A DNA stretch of 64,000 nt, taken from the NCBI RefSeq assembly GCF_001050035.1, contig NZ_CVTA01000011.1, forward strand, positions 186,001 through 250,000, in the 5' to 3' direction. Positions 7,356 to 16,715 of this stretch are shown here, one piece after another (the first letter of the stretch is position 1; each line of letters opens with the position of its first letter). This stretch comes from Mycolicibacterium komanii (GTDB lineage: Bacteria > Actinomycetota > Actinomycetes > Mycobacteriales > Mycobacteriaceae). The position numbers and the translations under genes were made by a program. The notes beneath the pieces were generated by a model, which was given only the letters and a program-made list of their open reading frames with translations, ran no database searches and was not told the DNA's origin.

Positions 7356-8894
7356 ATGATTCTTCTCGGTGTGGCCGTCAGCATCGTGGTCGTCGTCGCC
7401 GTCGGTTTCTACGTGTCCAAACGCATCGAGGGTGACAGTTCGAATTTCCTTGTCGGCGGCCGCATGTTGCCCTACTGGCTGATCGGCGGCGCGTTGATGG
7501 GTTCGGCCGTCGACACCAACGCCACGCTCGGCAACACCGACCTGGCCTACGAATTCGGCTTCTGGGCCGGTGCGAGCCTGCCGCTCGGGCTGGCCCTGTG
7601 CCTGACCATCACGGGTGTGTTCTTCGCCAAACCGATGAACCGCATGGGGTTGACGTCGTTTCCCGACTACTACCGGCTGAGATTCGGCCGGTCGGTCGAG
7701 GTCGGCGCGTCCGGCTTGCTGGCCGTTGGGTTCTGCATGCTGGTGGCGGGCAACCTGGTCGCGGGCGGCTTCCTGTTCAACTACTTCCTCGGCATGCCGT
7801 ACTGGCTGGGCGTCGTGCTGATCGCCGGAATCGCGGTGGCCTACACCGGCACCGGCGGACTGATCGCCGATGCGTACACCGCGATCATCCAGATGTCGCT
7901 GATCCTGATCGGCGCCGTCGGCATGCTGGTGTGGATGGCCTCGACGCACACCTTCGAGATCGCCGAGGGCACCGGCCCGTTGGCCCTCGGCCAGCTGTCG
8001 GATCCGGCGCAGGGCGCGGTGATCAACTGGGCGACGCTGATCGCGCTCGGCATCGGCGACATCGTCGCGATCGACTTCATGCAGCGGGTGTTCGCCGCGA
8101 AGTCACCGGCCAGCGCGCGCCGTGCGTGTTTCGTCGCGGCGACGGGGACGGTCGCGATCTGCGTGCCGTTCGGTCTGGTGGTGTTGGCCGCCAAGGCGTT
8201 TCTGCCCGAAGATCTCGACGGCCCAGTGCTGTTCGTGTTGCTCGGCGAGTACGCCCCGACGGTGCTGACCGTGATCGTGTTGTGCGGGCTGGTCGGCGCG
8301 TCGATGAGCACCGCCAACGGAGCCATCCTGGCGATATCCAACGTCTGCGTACGCAACCTCGGTGGGATCCGCCGCGTGCACGTGCCCGGTCAGCGCGATC
8401 CGCTGTTGCGGGCCACCCGCATCGCCATGGTCCCGATGACGGTGTTCTCGATCGCGCTGGCGATCTACGTCAAGCAGACGGGGATTCTGCTCACCCTCGC
8501 GTTCGACCTTCTGCTCGCCTGCCTGGTGGTGCCGTTCATCCTCGGGTTGGTGTGGCGGCGCGGCACCACCACCGCGGCGATGGCCGCGATGGGCGTGGGT
8601 CTGGCCGTCCGGCTGGTGCTGTTCGTCCTGACCCCGACGATCTACGGCGTCGACAACACGATCCTGTACGTCCAGAACGATCTCGTGCCGGCGAGTTTCG
8701 ACGGCTGGCCGACGTTCATCGCGTTCGCCGCTTCGATCGTCACCTACGTCGTGGTGTCGCTGGTGACGCGGCCCGCGCATCTGCGGGGGCTCGACATCCA
8801 ACTGGCCAAGGACGTCGACGACGCGCTCGACGTCACCGCAGAGGAGATCGAGCACGGCGTTCCGGTGTTGGCGGGAAACGCCGAAGCGCGGTAG
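7356..8894 (+). CDS. SSS-family Na+/solute symporter under guanidine-I riboswitch
   Basis: A 512-residue membrane protein with about 13 hydrophobic helices and the sodium:solute symporter signature, including SMSTANGAIL (about residue 312), the region that forms the Na2 site in this family. ATG 7356 is preceded by GGAG (7346-7349), which may be masked by the riboswitch expression platform. Because the leader carries a guanidine-I aptamer, the transported compound is probably guanidine or a guanidinium compound; SSS carriers work by sodium-coupled import. It is divergent from the ureohydrolase and converges with the methyltransferase gene (5-base gap). Known guanidine-I genes are mostly exporters, ABC importers and carboxylases, so an SSS member would be unusual. 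Confidence 0.85.
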   Translation: MILLGVAVSIVVVVAVGFYVSKRIEGDSSNFLVGGRMLPYWLIGGALMGSAVDTNATLGNTDLAYEFGFWAGASLPLGLALCLTITGVFFAKPMNRMGLTSFPDYYRLRFGRSVEVGASGLLAVGFCMLVAGNLVAGGFLFNYFLGMPYWLGVVLIAGIAVAYTGTGGLIADAYTAIIQMSLILIGAVGMLVWMASTHTFEIAEGTGPLALGQLSDPAQGAVINWATLIALGIGDIVAIDFMQRVFAAKSPASARRACFVAATGTVAICVPFGLVVLAAKAFLPEDLDGPVLFVLLGEYAPTVLTVIVLCGLVGASMSTANGAILAISNVCVRNLGGIRRVHVPGQRDPLLRATRIAMVPMTVFSIALAIYVKQTGILLTLAFDLLLACLVVPFILGLVWRRGTTTAAMAAMGVGLAVRLVLFVLTPTIYGVDNTILYVQNDLVPASFDGWPTFIAFAASIVTYVVVSLVTRPAHLRGLDIQLAKDVDDALDVTAEEIEHGVPVLAGNAEAR

Positions 8895-8899
8895 CCGGC

Positions 8900-9682
8900 T
8901 CAGGTCGGCGCGACGGTCGACCACGGCACGGTCAGCACCCCGTCGCGCATGCGGCGGCGCGCCGGAGCCACCGGGAAGCCGTTGTCGCGCAACAGGTCCA
9001 ACATCGCGCGCCACCGCACCCGCGGGCCGAACACACCGTGGCCCGCGACGCTGGCCCACGCCCGATCGGCGGCGGTCAATAGCGCGTGCACGGGCTGGCC
9101 GTCGACGTTGTGGTGGATCAGCGCCTTCGGCAGCCGTTCGGCGAGGTCGGACGGCCGTTCGATCGCGAACGGATCGCAGGCCAATGTCAGGCTCACCGGA
9201 CCGGCGGCGTCCAACAGGATCCAGCAGCATCGCCGGCCGAGCTCATCGCAGGTGCCGTCGACGATGAGTCCACCCGGCGCGAGCTGGCGTTGCATCGTCG
9301 CCCACGCCTCGTGGACCGCGTCGACCGGGTACTGGCGTAACACGTTGAAGGCCCGCACCAGCACCGGCCGCATTCCGGCCAGCTCGAAACCGCCGCGGCC
9401 GAATCGGATCGCGTCGGTGCCCGCGGCCTGCGCCGCCTGCACGCGGGCGGGGTCGATCTCCAACCCGACCACGCGAATGTCGTTGCGCACCACCCGAAGC
9501 CGCGCCGCAAGCTCCAACGTCGTCACCGGCAGCGCCCCGTAGCCGAGATCGATGACCAGCGGGTCCTCGGCGGCGGCGAGCGTGGCGCGCACCCTCGGCG
9601 CGTGTACGAGCCAACGGTCACTGCGGCGCAACCGGTTGTAGCCGGTGGTACCCCGGGTCAGCTGACCGATGGGCCCGCTCAT
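8900..9682 (-). CDS. Class I SAM-dependent methyltransferase-like protein
   Basis: A 260-residue protein (start ATG 9682, encoding MSGPIGQLTRGT). The Rossmann motif I is DLGYGALPVTTLELA and the following acidic strand end is VVGLEIDPARV, both typical of class I SAM methyltransferases. A helical N-terminus (NRLRRSDRWLVH) and a C-terminal ~100 residues of unclear function complete it. The substrate cannot be read from the sequence. It stands alone between two convergent/divergent neighbours, and its promoter shares the intergenic region with the acyl-CoA ligase operon. Confidence 0.72.
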   Translation of the reverse strand: MSGPIGQLTRGTTGYNRLRRSDRWLVHAPRVRATLAAAEDPLVIDLGYGALPVTTLELAARLRVVRNDIRVVGLEIDPARVQAAQAAGTDAIRFGRGGFELAGMRPVLVRAFNVLRQYPVDAVHEAWATMQRQLAPGGLIVDGTCDELGRRCCWILLDAAGPVSLTLACDPFAIERPSDLAERLPKALIHHNVDGQPVHALLTAADRAWASVAGHGVFGPRVRWRAMLDLLRDNGFPVAPARRRMRDGVLTVPWSTVAPT

Positions 9683-9981
9683 GGCCCGAGTGTAGGGCTC
9701 GCCGACGCGTGTTCTTCGACCCACGCCGCACGCCGTGCACGGGTATCTGACTGATTACACCGACGTAAAAGTAGAATATGACTCTCGTCAAGCAATAGTG
9801 TTGCTATGATCGCACGGTCTCTTGGCCGCCTTCGGCAGCAACGCTGCTGCCCGATCACGGGGGTACTGACGTTGGTTTCCGGTCCGCCGGGTCCGCGGAT
9901 TTCGCGACCGACTGTGGCCGCGCTGTGGCATGCTCGCCGGCGACATCACACCCCGCGTCCCCCCGAGAACGAGCTGCTGCC
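9683..9981. other. Divergent regulatory region upstream of acyl-CoA ligase operon
   Basis: A ~300-base gap, AT-richer around 9750-9820 than the surrounding genes. It holds the 30-base motif shared with the mce promoter (9770-9799), a short inverted repeat AGCAA-N5-TTGCT (9791-9805) next to TATGAT (a possible -10), and a perfect 7-bp hairpin GGCAGCA/TGCTGCC (9834-9840/9845-9851). Confidence 0.55.
9770..9799 (+). promoter_or_regulatory. Motif shared with mce promoter region (copy 1)
   Basis: Reading toward the acyl-CoA ligase, the sequence is AGTAGAATATGACTCTCGT followed by CAAGCAATAGT. The minus strand at 22775-22805 reads AGTAGAACGTAACTCTCGT then TTAAACAATAGT. About 25 of 31 aligned positions agree with one gap, and both copies point toward their operon. 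It is probably a common operator or promoter; the cognate regulator is unknown. Confidence 0.6.
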
Positions 9982-11547
9982 GTGACGAGCGTATTCAGCG
10001 AAGCGACACGGATGATCCCTGACGACCTCCGGAGGCGATACGAAGCCGAGGGGTGGTGGACCCCCGATACGCTCGGCTCATCGCTGGCCGAGGCGCTGGA
10101 TGCGCACCCGGAGTTGCCATTTCGGGTCTACTCGTCGTCGCGCCCCTACGCCGGGACATTAGGTGATGTGGAGACCGTGGCCCGCCGGCTGGCGGCCGGC
10201 TTGCGGGCCCGTGGAGTGCGGCCTCGCGACGTCGTGGCTTTCCAGTTGCCGAACTGGATGGAGGCCGCCGCGACGTTCTGGGCGGCCACCCTGCTCGGCG
10301 CGGTGGTCGTACCGATCGTGCACTTCTACGGGCGCAAGGAACTCGCGCACATCCTGACCACCGCGCGCCCGAAGGTGTTCGTCACCGCGACAGAGTTCGG
10401 TCGGATGACATACGAGCCCGACCTGGCCGCCGACGTTCCGATCGTCGGTGTGGTCGGCCGCGACTTCGACGACCTCCTGGCGTCGACGCCGATGACGGGG
10501 GTGATCGACACCGACCCGTCAGGTCCCGCGCTGATCGCCTTCACCTCGGGAACCACCCGAGACCCGAAGGGTGTTGTGCACAGCCATCAGTCGCTCGGGT
10601 TCGAAATTCGCCAACTGGCCGCCAACCACCCGCCGAACCCGGCGGGCTCGGTGATGGCGCTGCCCGTCGGCCACTTCATCGGCATGCTGGGCGGGCTGCT
10701 GTGCCCGGTGCTCGAAGGCGTGCCCGTGCATCTGTCCGACACGTGGGACCCCGGCCTGGTACTGGACCTCATGAAGCGCGATGGAATCGGGTTCGGCGGC
10801 GGCCCAACCTATTTCATCACCAGCCTGCTCGATCACCCTGGGTTCACGTCGGAGCATCTTCGGTACATGCCCTATCTGGGTCTGGGCGGTTCGGCGGTGC
10901 CGGTGGCCGTGACTCGACGACTCACCGACCTCGGACTGGTCGTGACGCGGTCCTACGGCAGCACGGAGCATCCGTCGATCACCGGATCCCGGCCCGACGC
11001 GCCGTTGGAGAAGCGCTTGAACACCGACGGCGAAGCGCGCCCCGGCGTCGAGATCCGCATCGCCCCGGACGGCGAAATCCTCTCTCGCGGGCCGGATCTG
11101 TGCATCGGCTATCTCGACCCGCAACTGTCGGTCACGGCCTTCGACGCCGACGGCTGGTACCGCACCGGTGATGTGGGGGTCGTCGACGCTGACGGGTACC
11201 TCACCATCACCGACCGCAAGGCCGACGTCATCATCCGGGGTGGGGAGAACATCAGCGCGATCGAAGTCGAAGAGGCGTTGCTCGCCATCCCGGGCGTGGC
11301 GGAGGCCGTCGTGGTGGCCGCGCCCGACCCCGCGTTCGGTGAGCGCGTCGCCGCGGTGTTGAGGCTGCGGCCCGAACATCCGATGCCGACCCGCGACGCC
11401 GTGCGCGCGCATTTCGCATCCGCCGGGTTGGCGCGTCAGAAGTGGCCCGAAGAGCTGCACGAGGTCGACGACTTTCCCCGCACGGCGAGCGGCAAGGTGC
11501 AGAAGTACCTGGTGCGGCACGAGGTTCGACAGTTCCACGGAATGTGA
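9982..11547 (+). CDS. Acyl-CoA synthetase (AMP-forming)
   Basis: An ANL-superfamily ligase of about 521 residues that activates a carboxylic acid with ATP and CoA. The ATP loop is FTSGTTRDPKG, the hinge and core motifs are GWYRTGDVGVVDADGYLTI and DRKADVIIRGGENIS, and the C-terminal catalytic lysine lies in PRTASGKVQKY. It resembles cyclohexanecarboxylate or medium/ring-acid CoA ligases rather than long-chain FadD proteins, but the substrate is not decided. GTG 9982 is chosen; ATG 10012 and GTG 9925 are alternatives and none has a strong ribosome binding site. It heads an operon with the SDR gene, CoA transferase, DUF35 and thiolase-fold genes. Confidence 0.85.
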   Translation: MTSVFSEATRMIPDDLRRRYEAEGWWTPDTLGSSLAEALDAHPELPFRVYSSSRPYAGTLGDVETVARRLAAGLRARGVRPRDVVAFQLPNWMEAAATFWAATLLGAVVVPIVHFYGRKELAHILTTARPKVFVTATEFGRMTYEPDLAADVPIVGVVGRDFDDLLASTPMTGVIDTDPSGPALIAFTSGTTRDPKGVVHSHQSLGFEIRQLAANHPPNPAGSVMALPVGHFIGMLGGLLCPVLEGVPVHLSDTWDPGLVLDLMKRDGIGFGGGPTYFITSLLDHPGFTSEHLRYMPYLGLGGSAVPVAVTRRLTDLGLVVTRSYGSTEHPSITGSRPDAPLEKRLNTDGEARPGVEIRIAPDGEILSRGPDLCIGYLDPQLSVTAFDADGWYRTGDVGVVDADGYLTITDRKADVIIRGGENISAIEVEEALLAIPGVAEAVVVAAPDPAFGERVAAVLRLRPEHPMPTRDAVRAHFASAGLARQKWPEELHEVDDFPRTASGKVQKYLVRHEVRQFHGM

Positions 11548-11557
11548 GGAGGCTTCG

Positions 11558-12394
11558 ATGACCGGACGAGTTGCGGGCAAGGTGGCGTTCGTCACCGGTG
11601 CCGCCCGCGGCCAGGGCCGCAGTCACGCCGTCCGGCTGGCCGAAGAAGGGGCCGACATCATCGCGGTCGACATTTGCCGGCACATCGAGAACACCCCCGA
11701 ACCGGGATCGTCACCCGACGATCTGGCCGAGACCGCCGACATGATCAAGGCGCTGGACCGTCGGGTGGTCACCGCCGAGGTCGACGTCTGCGACTTCGAC
11801 GCCCTGAAGTCCGCCGTGGACGGCGGCGTCGAGCAGCTCGGCCGACTCGACATCGTGATCGCGAACGCCGGCATCGGCACCCCCGGCGCGATGCTCGACG
11901 AGATGGACGAGCCGCGTTGGCAGCAGACCATCGACGTCAACCTGACCGGCGTGTGGAAGTCGGTCAAGGCCGGTGTGCCGCACATCAAGGCCGGCGGTCG
12001 GGGCGGGTCGGTGATCCTGACGAGCTCGGTCGGCGGACTCAAGGCCTACCCGCACGTCGGTCACTACGTCACCGCCAAGCACGGTGTCGTCGGACTCATG
12101 CGGACGTTCGCTGTCGAGTTGGGGCAGTTCAACATTCGGGTGAACTCGGTGCACCCCACCCACGTCGGCACGGAGATGCTGGTGAACGACTCGACGTTCC
12201 GGGCGTTTCGACCCGATCTCGAGGACCCCGGTGCCGACGACATCAAGCCGATCTGCCAGATGTTCCACATGCTGCCCATTCCGTGGGTGGAGGCGGCCGA
12301 CATCAGCAACGCGGTGCTGTTTTTGGCCTCCGACGAGTCGCGGTACATCACCGGCGTGCCGCTTCCCATCGATGCGGGCAGTTGCCTGAAGTGA
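11558..12394 (+). CDS. Mycofactocin-type short-chain dehydrogenase
   Basis: A 278-residue SDR with the NAD motif [12 protein letters not shown] (the wording typical of mycofactocin-associated SDRs, whose NAD is held non-exchangeably), an inserted loop after the second strand ([18 protein letters not shown]), NAG motif, catalytic Ser in ILTSSVGG and YxxxK as YVTAKHG. It should oxidise a secondary alcohol in the pathway started by the upstream CoA ligase. No mycofactocin biosynthesis gene is in the window. A strong Shine-Dalgarno (GAGGAGG, 11546-11552) precedes ATG 11558. The stop overlaps the GTG of the CoA transferase gene (GTGA). Confidence 0.86.
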   Translation: MTGRVAGKVAFVTGAARGQGRSHAVRLAEEGADIIAVDICRHIENTPEPGSSPDDLAETADMIKALDRRVVTAEVDVCDFDALKSAVDGGVEQLGRLDIVIANAGIGTPGAMLDEMDEPRWQQTIDVNLTGVWKSVKAGVPHIKAGGRGGSVILTSSVGGLKAYPHVGHYVTAKHGVVGLMRTFAVELGQFNIRVNSVHPTHVGTEMLVNDSTFRAFRPDLEDPGADDIKPICQMFHMLPIPWVEAADISNAVLFLASDESRYITGVPLPIDAGSCLK

Positions 12395-13608
12395 CCGACG
12401 TCGAGGGCGCGTTCGACGGCGTTCGCGTCGTCGAACTCGCGCAGTGGGTGTTCGTGCCGGTCGCTGGTGCGCTACTTGCCGACTGGGGCGCCGACGTGGT
12501 GCGGGTGGAACGCCTTGACGGCGATCCCTACCGTGGGCTGGCCACGCAGGGCATCGGAACGGATCGCGGCGGCGTCAATCTATCGATGGCGCTGGCCAAT
12601 CGGGGTAAGCGCTCGATCGCGCTGGACCTGCGCAAGCCCCAGGGCATCGAGGTGCTCGACGATCTTCTCGCGTCGGCCGACGTGCTGCTGACCAGCCTGC
12701 GTCCCGGTGCGCTGCAGAGGTTGGGCCTCGGCGCCGACGCCGTACGCGAGCGTCACCCTCACCTGGTGTACGCGCGCGGGCACGGGTTCGGGGTCCGCGG
12801 CCCCGACGCCGACCAACCCGGTTACGACAGTTCGGCATTCTGGGCCCGCGGCGGTGTCGGTCACATGCTCACCCCCGCCGAGCGGGACTACCCGATCAGC
12901 CAGCGCGGGGCGATGGGGGATCGCAACGGTGCGATGGCGCTGGCGTTCGGCATCGCGGCCGCGCTGCTCAAACGGTCCCGCACCGGGACGGGTTCGGTGG
13001 TGGACGTCTCGCTGCTCGCCACCGCCATGTGGATGCTGTCATCGGATCTGCTGGCGGCCCTCAACGGCGGTGAGGCGCAACCGGTTCGGGGGCGCGGCCC
13101 CCAGGTGAACCCACTGACCGCGACGTATCGGACCAAGGACGACCGGCACATCCAGCTGATGTTTCTGCAGGGCGACCGGTACTGGGGCGACTTCTGCCGC
13201 ACGGTCGGCCGGCCCGACCTGGGCGAGGATGCCCGGTTCGCGGACCTCGCCGCCCGACGCACGAATGCCGCGGCGTGCATCGCCGAGCTCGACGCGCTGT
13301 TCGCCGAACGGACGCTCGACGAATGGAAGACGGTGCTCGCGACGCTGGATGCGCCGTGGTCGCCGATCCAGACCATTCACGAGGTGGTCGACGACCCCCA
13401 GGTCGCCGCGAACTCCTACGTCGGCGACGTGGTCATCGACGACCATGTCGCATATCGGTTACCCACGGTGCCAGTGCAATTCGACGAGCAGCCGCCGAGG
13501 CTGCGCCGTGCGCCCGAACACGGTGAGCACACCGAGGCCGTGCTGCTGGAGCTGGGCTACGACTGGGAGCGCATCGGCGGGCTGGCCGAAGCGGGCGTCA
13601 TCCCGTGA
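12391..13608 (+). CDS. Family III CoA transferase (CaiB/BaiF)
   Basis: A 405-residue CaiB/BaiF-type transferase: N-terminal [31 protein letters not shown], then [15 protein letters not shown] and [16 protein letters not shown]. The family's usual aspartate follows in the [11 protein letters not shown] region or the GDRNGAM loop (I did not fix the residue). It moves CoA between carboxylates without ATP. GTG 12391 is the start, overlapping the SDR stop, and the end overlaps the GTG of the DUF35 gene, so translation is coupled. In steroid or terpenoid catabolic clusters such enzymes load CoA on branched acids. Confidence 0.86.
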   Translation: MTDVEGAFDGVRVVELAQWVFVPVAGALLADWGADVVRVERLDGDPYRGLATQGIGTDRGGVNLSMALANRGKRSIALDLRKPQGIEVLDDLLASADVLLTSLRPGALQRLGLGADAVRERHPHLVYARGHGFGVRGPDADQPGYDSSAFWARGGVGHMLTPAERDYPISQRGAMGDRNGAMALAFGIAAALLKRSRTGTGSVVDVSLLATAMWMLSSDLLAALNGGEAQPVRGRGPQVNPLTATYRTKDDRHIQLMFLQGDRYWGDFCRTVGRPDLGEDARFADLAARRTNAAACIAELDALFAERTLDEWKTVLATLDAPWSPIQTIHEVVDDPQVAANSYVGDVVIDDHVAYRLPTVPVQFDEQPPRLRRAPEHGEHTEAVLLELGYDWERIGGLAEAGVIP

Positions 13609-14018
13609 CTTCGCAGCGCCCGTTGCCGGTGCCCGACGACACCTCTGCTCCGTATTGGGCCGCGGCGGCCCGGCACGTCCTCACGGTTGCGCGGTGCACG
13701 GCGTGCGGAACCCTCACGCTGCCGCCGGACGTCTTGTGCACGGCGTGCGGCAGCACCGACCCCCGGTTCGAATTCACCCCGGTGAGCGGCCGGGGAGTGG
13801 TGCGATCGTGGACCGTTGTGCGCCAATCCTTTCTGCCGGGCATCGAGGTGCCGTTCACCCTCGTCGACGTCGAACTCGAAGAACAGTCCGGCCTGCGGTT
13901 GATCGGCCGGTTGCTCGGTGCCGACGGGTCCGAACCGCACATCGGCGCACCGGTGGCGGTGACGTTCGAGGATGTGAGCGCGGACATCGCCGTACCCGCG
14001 TTCGAGTTGGCGCCGTGA
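13605..14018 (+). CDS. DUF35 OB-fold zinc-ribbon protein (thiolase partner)
   Basis: A 137-residue protein with an N-terminal helix ([11 protein letters not shown]), a zinc ribbon of two CxxC pairs (RCTACG and LCTACGS) and an OB-fold ([11 protein letters not shown]...[10 protein letters not shown]). Stand-alone DUF35 proteins bind thiolase-fold partners encoded next door. In actinobacterial steroid side-chain degradation the DUF35 part of ChsH2 is required by the aldolase Ltp2. Its stop overlaps the GTG start of the thiolase-fold gene, which supports a complex of the two. Confidence 0.86.
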   Translation: MTSQRPLPVPDDTSAPYWAAAARHVLTVARCTACGTLTLPPDVLCTACGSTDPRFEFTPVSGRGVVRSWTVVRQSFLPGIEVPFTLVDVELEEQSGLRLIGRLLGADGSEPHIGAPVAVTFEDVSADIAVPAFELAP

Positions 14019-15193
14019 GCCGCGACCGCGTCGCGATCGCCGGATACGCGCACAGCGCAATAGAGCGTCGGTCGGCGCGTCCACTCGGGGCGCTCGCGGT
14101 GGACACCGCACGCGCCGCGATCGCCGATGCGGGCCTGACCGTGGACATGGTCGACGGTTACGTCGGCTCGAGCATGCTGCCCAGTGCGGGCGGGCATCAA
14201 CCGGTGGACGGCGTCAGCATCGTGTCGCCGATGTGGTTGGCGCGCAGTCTCGGTGGCACACCGCGCTATGTCGCGGGCTTCGACGGCATCGGCCAGGTCA
14301 GCGGATCAGTGGGCATGGCGGTCAATGCGTTGAAGAGTGGGGCGGCCGACTACGTCGTCGTGCATCGCGCCCTGCACAACCCGGCGGGCAGTTACCACGG
14401 TAGCGCGATGCGCGAGGCCCGCGGTGCGCAACAGTGGACGGCGCCGCAGGGATTCTTCGGCCCGCTGGCGATGATCGCCCTGCCGTACAACGAGTACCTG
14501 CTGCGGTTCGGTGCGCGCCGCGAGTCGATGGCCGCCGTGGTGACGGAAGCCCGGAAGAACGGCGCGCGGCTGCCGTGGTCGTATTGGCACGGTCGGCCAT
14601 TGACGGCGGAGCAGTACCTCGCCGAACCCACGCTCGTGGATCCGGTCTGCCGGCTCGACTGCGACATACCGGTCGACGGCGTCGCCGCGTTCGTGTTGAC
14701 GACGGGGGATCGCGCGGCCGACTCGCCGAACCGACCGGTGTACGTGGCGGGTTTCGCGAACAGTGTCGGCGGCAGGCGACGACTGCCGCTCCACTGGCCA
14801 CTCGACGACATCCTCGATGGTGGTTTCGACACGGTCCAACGGCTCTGGCGGCAAACGGGATTGACCATCGGCGATGTCGACCTGCCCCAGGTGTACGACG
14901 GCTTCTCGCCGTTCGTGTGGTTCTGGTTGGAGGTGCTCGGCGTCTGTCCGGTCGGGGAGGCGCACCGGTTCGTCGACGGCGGCGGCATCGACGCCGACCG
15001 GCCCGGTGCGGTACCCGCGCTGTCGGGTGGCGGTGCGCTCGGCAACGGCCGCATGCACGGTGTGCCGCAGATGCTCGAGTGTTACCTGCAGCTGTCGGGA
15101 CGCGCCGGTGAGCGACGGCGTGACGCGTCCATCGGCCTGGCCTGCCAGGCTTCACCGCACTTCGGTGGCGTGGTGGCGTACTCGTCGCACTAG
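14015..15193 (+). CDS. Thiolase-fold protein, probable retro-aldolase (Ltp-like)
   Basis: A 392-residue thiolase-superfamily protein starting at GTG 14015. The segment where thiolases carry the nucleophilic Cys reads GFDGIGQVSGSVGMAV, without cysteine, while the C-terminal glycine-rich block (GGGALGNGRMHGVPQM) with its histidine is kept. Thiolase-fold proteins lacking the Cys and paired with DUF35 act as retro-aldolases on beta-hydroxyacyl-CoA in sterol side-chain removal (Ltp2/ChsH2 system). That role is the best guess here and would complete the CoA ligase, dehydrogenase and transferase steps. It converges with mceF with a 1-base gap. Confidence 0.82.
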   Translation: MSRDRVAIAGYAHSAIERRSARPLGALAVDTARAAIADAGLTVDMVDGYVGSSMLPSAGGHQPVDGVSIVSPMWLARSLGGTPRYVAGFDGIGQVSGSVGMAVNALKSGAADYVVVHRALHNPAGSYHGSAMREARGAQQWTAPQGFFGPLAMIALPYNEYLLRFGARRESMAAVVTEARKNGARLPWSYWHGRPLTAEQYLAEPTLVDPVCRLDCDIPVDGVAAFVLTTGDRAADSPNRPVYVAGFANSVGGRRRLPLHWPLDDILDGGFDTVQRLWRQTGLTIGDVDLPQVYDGFSPFVWFWLEVLGVCPVGEAHRFVDGGGIDADRPGAVPALSGGGALGNGRMHGVPQMLECYLQLSGRAGERRRDASIGLACQASPHFGGVVAYSSH

Positions 15194-15194
15194 C

Positions 15195-16715
15195 TCACCG
15201 CGGGAGGAGGTCCTGCCACGATGACGGCTCGCCGGCCGCGCTCAGGTCGGTCTGCTGATAGACCTGACCGTCGGCGCCGATGTAGCGCCCGGTCCTCGGG
15301 TCGTACCTGGCCGTCGCCGCGGCGACACCGTGAGGTGCGGTGTCGGGCAGCGCATTCGGTGTGGCCGCTGGTGGTGGCCCGGGCGGAGACTCAACAGGGA
15401 CGGGCAGAGGCGGCGGCGTCCCCTCGACGGGAGCGAAGATCCTTTCGTCGGCATCCACGCGGGAGTCGGGTGCCACACCCTGAGCGATCAGGTTGGGGTC
15501 GAAGGGGCTCGGCCCCAGCACGTGCTGGCGCATCGCGGTGGGTTCGAAAGGCCGGTCGCTGTTGCAGATCTCGACGGTGGGGGCACGCTTGCCCGGGTTC
15601 GACATGCACGGATTGTTCCGGACACCGCGCACCGCGATCGGGGAGTCCTGCGGCAGTTTGCAGTACAGGTTGTCCGGTGTGTCGATGACGGTCTCGTCGT
15701 CGGGCGATCGCCATTCCGAGGGCGGAAGAAAGCCGACCGTACAGGGGGGCGGGTCACCGTTCATCAGCGAGAAGCCACCGTAGGACAGCCCGAGGGGGTT
15801 GTTGAGCTGTGACAGCGATCCGAAACCCGCGACATACGGCGGCAGCAGCACCAGCAGTTGGCGCAGCGACGGGTTGTAGGTCACCCCCACTTCGCCGACA
15901 GTCGTGAGGTTGGCCAACAGCACCGGCAGGGTGGGCTTGACCTGCTCGAGGAGTCGGGAGATCTCATCGGCCATGCCGGGGCCGGTGCCGAGCACCGTAC
16001 GGAATTCCGCGTCGTTGTCGACCATCTGACCGGTGACGGCGGCCAGGCTGTGTGTCCAGACCCGCAGCGCGTCGGTGCTTTTCGCCTGCGCATCGATCAG
16101 CGGTTCGCTGTCCTCGATCAGCGTTCGGGTGCGCTCCGCGGTGGCGTTGCTCTCGGCCGCGATCCGGGAGCCGGAGTCCATCAGCGAGCCGAGGTCGTAG
16201 CCGGCACCGTTGAATGCCTGGTACGACTCGTCGAGCAACTCGGTCAACGCCTGCTTCGGCACGCTCTTCACCAACGCGCTCAGCTCGTCGAGCACCGGCC
16301 CCACGCGCAGCGGAATCGTGGTGTCCGACTTCGGGATCACCGCGCCGTCGCGCAGAAAGGGCGGCCCGTCTGAGCGCGGCACCAGGTCGACGTACTGCTC
16401 GCCGACGGCCGACACACTGCGCACGTTCGCCTGCACGTCGGCGGGGATCTTGGGCGAGGACCGCAGGGACAGCGTCGCGGTGGCGCCGCTTGCGGTGGGC
16501 GAGACATCGGTGACCTTGCCGATCTGAACGCCGCGGTAGGTCGCGTTGCCGAAGCGGTACAGCCCGCCGGTGCCCGGGAGGTCCACGGTGACGGTGATGT
16601 GGCCGATACCGAACCACGTCGGCACCCGTAGATAGCCGAAAATCATTGCGGTCATGGCGACGACCGACGCGATCGTGAACACGATGAGCTGTGTCCGCAC
16701 CGCCCTGGTGAGCAT
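15195..16715 (-). CDS. mceF: Mce-family protein MceF
   Basis: A 506-residue MCE protein, last gene of the mce operon. One N-terminal transmembrane helix (IVFTIASVVAMTAMIFGYL) is followed by the MCE domain (TVDLPGTGGLYRFGNATYRGVQIGKVT, then the VNLV-like RSVSAVGEQYVDLVP), a helical needle region, and a Pro-rich C-terminal tail (residues ~430-480) as in MceF proteins. It forms the heterohexameric lipid channel across the periplasm. ATG 16715 overlaps the mceE stop by one base. Confidence 0.9.
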   Translation of the reverse strand: MLTRAVRTQLIVFTIASVVAMTAMIFGYLRVPTWFGIGHITVTVDLPGTGGLYRFGNATYRGVQIGKVTDVSPTASGATATLSLRSSPKIPADVQANVRSVSAVGEQYVDLVPRSDGPPFLRDGAVIPKSDTTIPLRVGPVLDELSALVKSVPKQALTELLDESYQAFNGAGYDLGSLMDSGSRIAAESNATAERTRTLIEDSEPLIDAQAKSTDALRVWTHSLAAVTGQMVDNDAEFRTVLGTGPGMADEISRLLEQVKPTLPVLLANLTTVGEVGVTYNPSLRQLLVLLPPYVAGFGSLSQLNNPLGLSYGGFSLMNGDPPPCTVGFLPPSEWRSPDDETVIDTPDNLYCKLPQDSPIAVRGVRNNPCMSNPGKRAPTVEICNSDRPFEPTAMRQHVLGPSPFDPNLIAQGVAPDSRVDADERIFAPVEGTPPPLPVPVESPPGPPPAATPNALPDTAPHGVAAATARYDPRTGRYIGADGQVYQQTDLSAAGEPSSWQDLLPR

